Source: Peptostreptococcaceae bacterium
Lineage (GTDB): Bacteria > Bacillota_A > Clostridia > Peptostreptococcales > Acidaminobacteraceae
Assembly (NCBI GenBank): GCA_013619035.1
Contig: JABXKX010000373.1
Coordinates: forward strand, 1 to 7,031
Direction of reading: 5' to 3'
DNA length: 7,031 nt
The first letter of the stretch is position 1; every line of letters starts with the position of its first letter. A program made the position numbers and the translations under genes. The notes under the pieces are model-generated. The model saw only the letters and a program-made list of their open reading frames with translations. It was not told the origin of the DNA and ran no database searches. Below, in pieces: positions 1-5,486 of the stretch.

Positions 1-556
1 ATTTATAACCATAATAAAAAGCTTCTTGATTCAGTAGTTGAGCTTTTTTAGGGACACGTTCTGATATAACGGTTTCCCATATAGCCACATCAAAATCCAG
101 CTTTTTAGCAAGCATACCCAAGATAATCGTATTAGCTACCATCATATTGCCTAGAGTCTTTCCAATCTTTGTCGCATCTATTGAGTAAGACTCATAAGCT
201 TCTAACATCTCTTCAATCTCTTTCATAGGATATGTCGCTTTTTCAAATACAACATCCGATGGATAGATGATACGTTCATTCATAAAAATCACACCATCAT
301 CTTTTAACATATTCTTGTAACGATAACCTTCTAAAGGTTCAAGAGCTAGAAGAAAATCAGCTTCTCCCACTGGAATATTAGGTGAATAGACTTTTTTATC
401 AAATCTGATATTTGCCCATACTCGACCACCTCTTTGGGACAGTCCAATCACATCGTTACTTTTGACATCATAGCCAGATCTTTTAGCCACTTCACATACA
501 ATACCAGAAGTTAAAACAAGTCCTTGACCACCGACACCTACAATCATTATATTCAT
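1..556 (-). CDS. iorB: Indolepyruvate:ferredoxin oxidoreductase, beta subunit (partial, 3' end outside window)
   Basis: Small subunit of the oxygen-sensitive enzyme that, with IorA, decarboxylates indolepyruvate and other aryl-pyruvates to aryl-acetyl-CoA while reducing ferredoxin in the cytoplasm. 185 residues are visible with no stop before the left edge. The family is usually about 190 residues, so only a short tail is probably missing. The glycine-rich GVGGQG motif is at residues 7-12 and the SQRGG motif at 40-44; both are typical of the pyruvate:ferredoxin oxidoreductase gamma domain (PF01558 type). The start ATG shares its A with the TGA stop of iorA, a one-base overlap. A GAGGTG Shine-Dalgarno sequence lies inside the last iorA codons, so translational coupling and a 1:1 subunit ratio are likely. 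The identification is firm because of the motifs and the adjacent iorA. Confidence 0.95.
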   Translation of the reverse strand, partial: MNIMIVGVGGQGLVLTSGIVCEVAKRSGYDVKSNDVIGLSQRGGRVWANIRFDKKVYSPNIPVGEADFLLALEPLEGYRYKNMLKDDGVIFMNERIIYPSDVVFEKATYPMKEIEEMLEAYESYSIDATKIGKTLGNMMVANTIILGMLAKKLDFDVAIWETVISERVPKKAQLLNQEAFYYGYK

Positions 557-2352
557 CACTTTGTCACCTCTTTCCCATCAAGAAGTTTAATGGCACCTAC
601 TGGACAAACCTGTGCACAGATACCACAACCGACACACATATCAGGATCAATAGAAGATTTTAGACCGTCAATGCCTTCATAGGTCTTCATCTTAAGTGGT
701 GGACAATTGGTTTTAATACATGTTTTACAACCGATACATGTACTCGGATCCACATAATATGGTGTTTTCTTAACTTTATATTTAAGGGCACATTGTCCTT
801 TTGCAATTACAATCGATAAGCCTTCAAAAGCGATCTCTTCATTGATGATCTTCTTAGTATCTTTATAGTCATATTGATCCACTTCAAATACTCTTTTAAA
901 TCCAATGGTTTCAAGAAGTGCTTTGATGTCTACATGTAAATCATCTTGATCATTAAAATTACCCGAACCACCATTATGTTGTCCACCAGTCATCGCTGTT
1001 GTTCTATTATCTAGGATTAAGAAAGTCATATTCTCAAAATCCTTATGTTGATGTAATAGATTTATAAACGACGGAATGCCCGAATGGAAGAATGTACCAT
1101 CTCCGATAACCGACACCACAGGTTCAGATTTTTGGCCTAAACTCATTGCTTTTCTAATACCTTTAGTAATGCCAACAGTTGCTCCCATTGAAATAATAGA
1201 ATGAGAAATTTCCGTTGGTTCTAAAATACCAAGTGAGTAACACCCAATATCACCAATCACCATTTGAGCTTTAGATTTTTTTAGCATATCAAAGATTGGT
1301 CTATGAGGACAACCTGAACAAAAGAGAGGCAGCCTTTTAACCGTTTCCAATACCATCGGAGGCTTTTTAATCTCTCCTTCAATGACATCTGCTTTAATCA
1401 AACCATTTTTAATATCTCTGCTATCAAGTTCACCTGTGAATGAAAAATACTTTTCCCCTTCACAAACAATACCCATTAACTTTAATTCGTTTTCTATAAA
1501 AGGCATCATTTCTTCTATAACTATGATTTTTTTATATTGGTTTGTAAAACTACTTATGTAATCATAATTTAAAGGATATATAAACCCTAATTTCAAAATA
1601 CTCAGATCCAAATTAAGATCTTTTAAATGATTATAGCTGATGCCTGAAGTGATGAGTAAAACATCTTTTCTACTTGATGCTTCGTATTTATTTAAATTAA
1701 ACTCAGGACTTTTTTCTTGTAGTTGTTCCAAACGTTCTTTCATAAAATGCTGAGCCACCACTGATGCCGGTGGAATCATGGCATATTTGTTATCCTTTTC
1801 AAAGACTGGTTTTGTTTCATGTTTACCAGGATCCTCTATAGTAACAACCGACCTTGAATGGCATAGTCTACTGGTGATCCTAAGCATCACAGGCGTTTGA
1901 AATGCTTCAGAAATCTCAAAAGCAGCTTTTGTAAATTCTTTGGCTTCCTGAGCATCAGAAGGATCTACAATAGGCATATTGGCAAACTTACCAAACAGTC
2001 TATTGTCCTGTTCATTCTGAGAGCTCTTAAGCCCTGGATCATCACCTGTTATCAGTAAAAAGCCACCGTTAGTTGGTGTTTCTGTAAATGTCATCAAAGG
2101 ATCTGCTGCAATATTCATGCCTACATGTTTCATAGAAACCATGGATCTAACGCCAGCAAATGAACCGCCTATTGCAACCTCTAATGCAACTTTTTCATTG
2201 GTAGAGAACTCTGCATAGACATTATCATATTGTTTACAAGCATCTAATATTTGTACTGTTGGTGATCCAGGATAACTCGTAGCCATTTTACCACCAGCTT
2301 CATAAAATCCACGTGCAATGGCTTCGTTACCGGTTAACATTTCTTGTTTCAT
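556..2352 (-). CDS. iorA: Indolepyruvate:ferredoxin oxidoreductase, alpha subunit
   Basis: Large catalytic subunit (598 aa, full length for the family). It binds thiamine diphosphate, CoA substrate and two [4Fe-4S] clusters, and converts aryl-pyruvates from Trp, Phe and Tyr to aryl-acetyl-CoA, CO2 and reduced ferredoxin. The N-terminal pyrimidine-binding domain carries GNEAIARG (8-15), SYPGSP (26-31) and the NEKVALE segment (52-58), which contains the likely catalytic Glu. A CSGCPHRP motif is at 345-352. The pyrophosphate/Mg motif starts at GDGT (417-420) and ends about 30 residues later at LDN (447-449). Two C-terminal ferredoxin motifs follow: C539, C542, C545, C550-P (CX2CX2CX4CP) and C573, C576, C579, C583-P (CX2CX2CX3CP). 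This pairing is characteristic of IorA and separates it from ordinary pyruvate oxidoreductases. A GAGGAGGG ribosome binding site lies 5 bases before the ATG. The MFS gene ends 52 bp upstream. That gap has a TACAAT hexamer (2384-2379) but no convincing -35, so transcription from upstream is plausible. Confidence 0.97.
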   Translation of the reverse strand: MKQEMLTGNEAIARGFYEAGGKMATSYPGSPTVQILDACKQYDNVYAEFSTNEKVALEVAIGGSFAGVRSMVSMKHVGMNIAADPLMTFTETPTNGGFLLITGDDPGLKSSQNEQDNRLFGKFANMPIVDPSDAQEAKEFTKAAFEISEAFQTPVMLRITSRLCHSRSVVTIEDPGKHETKPVFEKDNKYAMIPPASVVAQHFMKERLEQLQEKSPEFNLNKYEASSRKDVLLITSGISYNHLKDLNLDLSILKLGFIYPLNYDYISSFTNQYKKIIVIEEMMPFIENELKLMGIVCEGEKYFSFTGELDSRDIKNGLIKADVIEGEIKKPPMVLETVKRLPLFCSGCPHRPIFDMLKKSKAQMVIGDIGCYSLGILEPTEISHSIISMGATVGITKGIRKAMSLGQKSEPVVSVIGDGTFFHSGIPSFINLLHQHKDFENMTFLILDNRTTAMTGGQHNGGSGNFNDQDDLHVDIKALLETIGFKRVFEVDQYDYKDTKKIINEEIAFEGLSIVIAKGQCALKYKVKKTPYYVDPSTCIGCKTCIKTNCPPLKMKTYEGIDGLKSSIDPDMCVGCGICAQVCPVGAIKLLDGKEVTK

Positions 2353-2404
2353 TCATACCCTCCTCTTTCTATATCTCCATTGTAATACGTAATATTTTTT
2401 TTAA

Positions 2405-3592
2405 TTAGACTTGTTTGGCATTGTTTCGTTTTTGTATGATTCGTCCTAAAATAAAGAGTGATATTGTTGCTCCAACTGCAACCAATATAAAAGCATTTCT
2501 TAACCCATAATGATCACCCAATTTACCGACAATAGGAAATAAAACAATCATAAACAAACTGAATATCATACTTTGGAAGGATAAAATAGTCGCTCGTTTA
2601 TCACTCGGTATCAATTTATTGATATAGTCACCCATCACTACAAATAGTAATCCCTCTATGGCTGTTAAGAAGATAAAGGCATATTTTTCAACACCATTTA
2701 TAGTCATACCCCAAAACAGCATAACAGCAGCAATTATTGTAACTGTTAATATTTTTTTTATTTTAAATCGTGCTTCAAGTTTATACGCTTGAGTTGCAGT
2801 AAAGGCTGCTAGTAAAGCCCCTATGGATAATATGATGCCTATTTGAAACTCCGAATGACCTAAAGACTTTAAATGATTTTGCATATAAAAGAATTCTGTT
2901 GTATAAAAAGTTGAAAAGATTTCAAGTGCGATAATCATCTCAACCAGCTCTTTTTTGCCACTCATCACTTTGAAACTTGAAACGACCTGATGAGAAAAAG
3001 TTTCCCAGATGTTTTGTTTTTTCTGTACTCTACCAATTTGCGGTTCTGTAAAACTAAAAGCATGAATGATACTTATTACTGCAAATACCAATGCAATCAT
3101 ATAAACACTGGTATATGATAATGTCGCAATATAACCACCAATGATTAAAGAGAAGGTTTTCGCGATTTGGAAGAACAATTCATTTCTACCTCTGACCTTC
3201 ATATAGTCATTTTCAATATTTAGTTCCTTTAAACTATCATAAATCAAAGCATCTCCTGCACCGGATTCCAGATTATTACCAAGTGCTGTAAAGAAGAAAC
3301 TCACTGCAAACCAAATAACATTATTACCAAATATCATAATGGTTATGGCAACACATGTTGAGACTCTACCCAATATTCTACTGGTCTTTCTTCCAAATAT
3401 ATCGGCTACAGCTCCTGTAGGAATCTCCATTAGAAAAGATGAGATATGATATATGGTTTCCATTAAACCAATTTGAAATAAATTAAGACCTTTAGATGCT
3501 AGGTATAATAGCCATATACCATGTGTTAAGTCAAAACGTGTAATTAATGTAAATAAGTAATCTTTATATATATTCTTTTTTAAGTTCTCCAT
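2405..3592 (-). CDS. MFS transporter, probable drug or toxic-compound efflux
   Basis: A 395-residue polytopic membrane protein, the usual length for a 12-helix major facilitator, with hydrophobic segments spread along its length. The MFS motif A loop between TM2 and TM3 is clear at 60-76 (GAVADIFGRKTSRILGR). A degenerate second copy, GKLGDHYGLR, is at 356-365 in the C-terminal half. The motif SGAGDALIYDSL (110-121) and the cytoplasmic segment around 325-342 (KLIPSDKRATILSFQ) recur in a branch of MFS proteins often annotated as multidrug or macrolide-type exporters. The substrate cannot be read from the sequence. An AGGAGG site (3602-3597) lies 4 bases before the ATG. The gene is preceded by a leader peptide and intrinsic terminator with alternative folds, so expression is probably induced by relief of termination. 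Such control is common for antibiotic-resistance genes, which supports a drug-efflux role. iorA follows 52 bp downstream. Confidence 0.94.
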   Translation of the reverse strand: MENLKKNIYKDYLFTLITRFDLTHGIWLLYLASKGLNLFQIGLMETIYHISSFLMEIPTGAVADIFGRKTSRILGRVSTCVAITIMIFGNNVIWFAVSFFFTALGNNLESGAGDALIYDSLKELNIENDYMKVRGRNELFFQIAKTFSLIIGGYIATLSYTSVYMIALVFAVISIIHAFSFTEPQIGRVQKKQNIWETFSHQVVSSFKVMSGKKELVEMIIALEIFSTFYTTEFFYMQNHLKSLGHSEFQIGIILSIGALLAAFTATQAYKLEARFKIKKILTVTIIAAVMLFWGMTINGVEKYAFIFLTAIEGLLFVVMGDYINKLIPSDKRATILSFQSMIFSLFMIVLFPIVGKLGDHYGLRNAFILVAVGATISLFILGRIIQKRNNAKQV

Positions 3593-3669
3593 GTTGCCTC
3601 CTAATTATCTGCAAACTTTGCTATCTCCTAATGAGGTCGTTTCAATTTAATTTTGAAATTTTTTGCATT

Positions 3670-3695
3670 AAAAAAACCTCTATGTTTATAGAGGT
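3670..3695 (-). terminator. Intrinsic terminator of the MFS leader
   Basis: Read leftward, a perfect 8-bp stem (ACCTCTAT with ATAGAGGT) closes an AAAC loop and is followed by a T-tract; seven T's in a row include the last stem base. It lies 78 bp upstream of the MFS start and 27 bases after the leader-peptide stop, so it would end transcription before the transporter gene. Its 5' arm is also part of a competing antiterminator, so termination is probably conditional. Confidence 0.88.
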
Positions 3696-3786
3696 CTGCG
3701 CAGTTTCCAAATATTACCTGCGTCAAGATAGACCTCTCCCGTCTGCAGAAAAATCATGTGTTATACCAGACATAGACGCTGGTAAT
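3670..3786 (-). promoter_or_regulatory. Ribosome-mediated transcription attenuator upstream of the MFS gene
   Basis: Four segments can form mutually exclusive helices. Segment 1 (3786-3775, ATTACCAGCGTC) lies in leader codons 11-15. It can pair with segment 2b (3724-3713, GACGCAGGTAAT) in 6 + 5 bp around one A-A mismatch; segment 2b overlaps the leader stop. Segments 2a (3737-3730, AGAGGTCT) and 2b (CGCAG, 3722-3718) can instead pair with segment 3 (CTGCG 3703-3699 and AGACCTCT 3697-3690), giving an antiterminator with 8-bp and 5-bp helices. That sequesters the 5' arm of the terminator, whose 3' arm is segment 4. The inferred logic has three cases. A ribosome finishing at the stop masks segment 2 and termination follows. 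A ribosome stalled near codons 11-15 masks segment 1, the antiterminator forms and the MFS gene is transcribed. With no ribosome, segments 1 and 2 pair and termination follows. Segment 1 can also fold locally (TACCAG with CTGGTA, 3784-3764). The pairings are read directly; the mechanism is inference. Confidence 0.75.
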
Positions 3787-3818
3787 CTATTTAAAATGTT
3801 ATTCATATATGTCTTCAT
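3723..3818 (-). CDS. Leader peptide of the MFS attenuator (31 aa)
   Basis: A short ORF beginning MKTYMNNILNR and ending FSADGRGLS, followed by TGA. A Shine-Dalgarno-like TAGGGTGA (3830-3823) lies 4 bases before the ATG. It starts 37 bp after the ykgJ stop and ends 27 bases before the terminator hairpin. Its codons 11-15 and its stop region are the two segments that pair as anti-antiterminator. This overlap of coding and base-pairing is the main evidence that it is a regulatory leader and not a chance ORF. It has no run of one amino acid (two adjacent Asn, two Leu codons near the middle), so starvation sensing of one amino acid, as in trp or his leaders, is unlikely. Stalling by a ribosome-targeting drug fits better. 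I do not recognise the peptide family. Confidence 0.72.
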   Translation of the reverse strand: MKTYMNNILNRLPASMSGITHDFSADGRGLS

Positions 3819-3830
3819 AAGATCACCCTA

Positions 3831-3859
3831 ATTATATGTTATCAACTAATTAATTTTAA
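3831..3859 (-). promoter_or_regulatory. Possible promoter just before the MFS leader ORF
   Basis: A consensus -10 hexamer TATAAT (3836-3831) lies 17 bp downstream of TTAAAA (3859-3854), a 4/6 match to the -35 consensus that overlaps the ykgJ stop codon. The difficulty is that a start point about 7 bases downstream, near 3824, would remove most of the TAGGGTGA ribosome binding site and leave only about 5-6 untranslated bases before the leader ATG. The alternative is read-through from the GNAT-ykgJ transcript, since no good terminator separates ykgJ from the leader. Confidence 0.35.
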
Positions 3860-4371
3860 CACAAGTTAAAAATATCCTTCTTGTCAAAAGACTTACCAAT
3901 GTTTTGTTCTGATTCTCTAGCCAATGAGAGTTCGTCGACGTATTTTTTTATAGATTCAATCGTTAAAAGAACTTCCCACCCTTTATAGATGCCTTCTAAA
4001 AACTCTTGACGCCATAACTCTGTTTGATGAATCAATGGACAACCATGGAATTGATTTTTTTCAATAATCAAAGACAGTGTACCATTTATCATATGAGGTT
4101 CTAATGGATATGTTCTGCACTGAATTGGACGGTGATTTCTTAAACATCCAGAATCATTGGAACAAAAAATGTAATACAGTTTTTTTGTACCCCGTGGTAA
4201 ATCATATGCATAAGAAGAATGTACTTCATAGGATACATCTAGCTGTTTTTGTACCGCTTCAAATTCTTCTGGCAATAAATACATCCCTAATGAACCAGCG
4301 TCATCATGACTCCTGCAACAATGGTAATTACAGAGTTCACCACAATTGCCTTCTACAATTGGCTCATTCAT
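3856..4371 (-). CDS. YkgJ-family cysteine-cluster protein
   Basis: A soluble protein of at least 171 residues of the YkgJ/UPF0153 type, thought to bind zinc or an Fe-S cluster through conserved cysteines; its exact role is unknown. The signature is clear. C10, C14, C18 and C19 lie in CGELCNYHCC, and an acidic HDD with GMYLLPEE follows (22-36). C70 and C76 come next, then HRPIQCRTYPLEP (80-92, with C85), and finally C111-P. The coordinates use the first in-frame ATG, but that ATG has no ribosome binding site. The reading frame continues upstream as family-like residues (IDIFKKAYEL) back to ATT codons at 4422 and 4419, which lie 4 and 7 bases after GAGGTG. The true protein may therefore be about 188 aa and overlap the GNAT gene by 25 bp. 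It is likely co-transcribed with the GNAT gene. Its stop lies 37 bp before the MFS leader ORF. Confidence 0.9.
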   Translation of the reverse strand: MNEPIVEGNCGELCNYHCCRSHDDAGSLGMYLLPEEFEAVQKQLDVSYEVHSSYAYDLPRGTKKLYYIFCSNDSGCLRNHRPIQCRTYPLEPHMINGTLSLIIEKNQFHGCPLIHQTELWRQEFLEGIYKGWEVLLTIESIKKYVDELSLARESEQNIGKSFDKKDIFNLC

Positions 4372-4397
4372 TAATTCATATGCTTTTTTAAAGATAT

Positions 4398-4823
4398 CTA
4401 TTCTGTCATGATGATAAATAATCGTTCACCTCTTTTAAACTGTTGCACTTCTTTAAATCCCAACTTCTGATATAACTTGATCGCTCTTTTATTAAAAGGT
4501 AGCACAGTTAATCGGAGTGGTTTGCCTTCATTTCTAAGTTCTTTAATCACTTCATGCATAAAAGATTCTCCAAGACCTTTACCACAAAAGCTTGGTTTCA
4601 TACCAATTCCAAAATCCAAGTGTGTTTCAGGATACTCTCCTGGCGGCACTTGTGCATCATGACCATAACAGTAAAATCCTAATAGTTTATCTTCATCAAT
4701 GATGGCATAATAAGATGCTAATAGCTCATCATATGCATTCGGCATATTGTAGGTATCATAAGGGGCTTCATATTTCCAACTGATTATTTCTTCAGCCCAT
4801 TGTTTTGTCATTTTTTTTATCAA
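4398..4823 (-). CDS. GNAT-family N-acetyltransferase
   Basis: A cytoplasmic acetyltransferase of about 141 residues that would transfer acetyl from acetyl-CoA to an amine; the substrate is unknown. The GNAT fold is supported by the acetyl-CoA loop SFCGKGLG (78-85, the R/Q-x-x-G-x-G/A region with Cys and Lys at the usual basic positions), preceded by a beta strand LDFGIGM. The C-terminal segment LTVLPFNKRAIKLYQKLGF (105-123) carries the typical N-x-x-A-x-x-x-Y-x-K-x-G-F motif. The N-terminal WKYEAPYDTYN segment is common in one small GNAT subfamily. I chose the TTG start at 4823 because an AGAGGTGA site lies at the right distance. The GTG at 4832, which would add three residues, is itself part of that site. 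The gene is probably first in the leftward operon. Its end overlaps the likely true start of ykgJ. Confidence 0.92.
   Translation of the reverse strand: MIKKMTKQWAEEIISWKYEAPYDTYNMPNAYDELLASYYAIIDEDKLLGFYCYGHDAQVPPGEYPETHLDFGIGMKPSFCGKGLGESFMHEVIKELRNEGKPLRLTVLPFNKRAIKLYQKLGFKEVQQFKRGERLFIIMTE
4427..4433 (-). promoter_or_regulatory. Ribosome binding site inside the GNAT 3' end, probably for the ykgJ gene
   Basis: AGAGGTG, read leftward, lies within the last codons of the GNAT gene (the KRGE residues). It sits 4 bases before an ATT codon at 4422 and 7 before another at 4419, both in the ykgJ frame. It is too far (55 bases) from the annotated ATG at 4371 to serve it. It resembles the AGAGGTGA site used by the GNAT gene itself. 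That no ATG, GTG or TTG follows in the ykgJ frame is the odd point. Confidence 0.5.
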
Positions 4824-4828
4824 AATAC

Positions 4829-4836
4829 TCACCTCT
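4829..4836 (-). promoter_or_regulatory. Ribosome binding site deciding the GNAT start
   Basis: AGAGGTGA read leftward, with the GAGG core at 4835-4832, lies 8 bases before TTG at 4823. The longer-ORF start GTG (4832-4830) overlaps this core and cannot be served by it, and ATG at 4811 is too distant. TTG is therefore the best start. Confidence 0.65.
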
Positions 4837-4840
4837 TCTC

Positions 4841-4868
4841 ATTATATCATACTTGAGTTTTCTATCAG
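4841..4868 (-). promoter_or_regulatory. Promoter of the GNAT operon, extended -10
   Basis: TATAAT (4846-4841) is preceded by TGA, giving the extended -10 form TGnTATAAT. CTGATA (4868-4863), 16 bp upstream, matches the -35 consensus at 4 of 6 positions. The predicted transcript would start near 4834, practically at the ribosome binding site, giving a very short 5' leader. It is the best promoter candidate in the window for the leftward genes. Confidence 0.5.
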
Positions 4869-4935
4869 TGTCATTTTTAGTTTTAAAGATTAAAGACATA
4901 TCATAACGGGCATCTATAGATCAGGAGGTATAATT

Positions 4936-5376
4936 ATGTTTACAAAAGTTGAAGAATATATATTAGGACTACCCGACGACAGACAACTCATCATTCAAAA
5001 GATTAGAGAAACCATCCTAAATAATTTACATGACGGTTTTGACGAAGTTATTCAATATGATATGTTGGGTTATGTGATCCCACATAAAATCTATCCAGCA
5101 GGTTATCATAGTGATCCCAAACAACCATTGCCATTTATTCATTTGGCATCACAGAAGAATTATATTTCTTTATACCACATGGGACTTTATGCAGATGAAG
5201 CGTTATTACAGTGGTTTACAAGCGAGTATGCTATGAGATGCAAATATAAATTGGATATGGGTAAAAGTTGTATAAGATTTAAGAAAATGGATGACATTCC
5301 TTACGATTTGATCGGAGAACTCGTTGCCAAAATGACTGTAGGTGATTGGATTACACTATATGAAAAATCAAGATAA
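4936..5376 (+). CDS. DUF1801-family protein (YdhG/frataxin-like fold)
   Basis: A 146-residue soluble protein matching the DUF1801 pattern. The N-terminal helix VEEYILGLPDDRQ (5-17) is followed by a second helix. Next comes the conserved strand and turn DEVIQYDMLGYVI (36-48), a central sheet segment around NYISLYHMGLY, and the C-terminal LDMGKSCIRFKK and DDIPYDLIGELV segments. The family shares a fold with frataxin-like proteins such as Bacillus YdhG/Fra, but I would not assign iron delivery here from sequence alone. AGGAGG (4923-4928) lies 7 bases before the ATG. The gene diverges from the GNAT operon. I see no clear promoter in the shared gap for this direction and no strong terminator after it, so read-through into the chemoreceptor gene 110 bp downstream is possible, though the two functions look unrelated. 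Confidence 0.9.
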   Translation: MFTKVEEYILGLPDDRQLIIQKIRETILNNLHDGFDEVIQYDMLGYVIPHKIYPAGYHSDPKQPLPFIHLASQKNYISLYHMGLYADEALLQWFTSEYAMRCKYKLDMGKSCIRFKKMDDIPYDLIGELVAKMTVGDWITLYEKSR

Positions 5377-5486
5377 TATAAAAGCGAATTAACAGGGATT
5401 TGTTCACCTTTCTAGTCAAAAGTCTACTTTAACTTTATGTCTAGGATTTCAAATGCGGGGTATAAGTAATATAAGGATGTGATTAT
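5377..5486 (+). other. Intergenic gap before the chemoreceptor gene
   Basis: 110 bp with no ORF of note and no strong hairpin plus T-tract. The only helix seen is a weak AAAGT/ACTTT. TATAAG (5461-5466) could be a -10 for the chemoreceptor, placing a transcript start near 5473, just before the AAGGA ribosome binding site, but no good -35 precedes it. I do not see a convincing sigma-28 motility promoter. Confidence 0.4.

Noticed and set aside
3611..3621. Near-palindrome GCAAAGTTTGC upstream of the MFS ribosome binding site
   Set aside because: Only 5 bp per arm with a one-base centre and no second copy in the window; chance is likely.
3823..3830. GGGTGA in the MFS leader resembling part of a T-box motif
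   Set aside because: The full T-box consensus and specifier stem are absent, and the motif sits at Shine-Dalgarno distance from the leader ATG. I also saw no match to the conserved cores of common riboswitches.
3631..3831. 66-codon ORF on the + strand over the attenuator
   Set aside because: It is antisense to the leader peptide and terminator, has no ribosome binding site and no recognisable domain; it is a shadow of the inverted-repeat region.
3854..3871. Hairpin TTTTAAC/GTTAAAA with TTGT loop at the ykgJ stop
   Set aside because: All but one pair are A-T and no T-tract follows on the minus strand, so it is unlikely to be an effective terminator.
4077..4391. + strand ORF of 104 codons over ykgJ
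   Set aside because: Antisense to a well-supported gene with a conserved cysteine motif; no ribosome binding site or domain.
4477..4662. + strand ORF of 61 codons over the GNAT gene
   Set aside because: Antisense to the acetyl-CoA-binding region of the GNAT gene, with no recognisable domain.
4844..4905. Direct repeat ATATCATA (4844-4851 and 4898-4905) in the divergent gap
   Set aside because: Eight AT-rich bases in an AT-rich gap, not symmetrically placed relative to either gene; not enough to call an operator.
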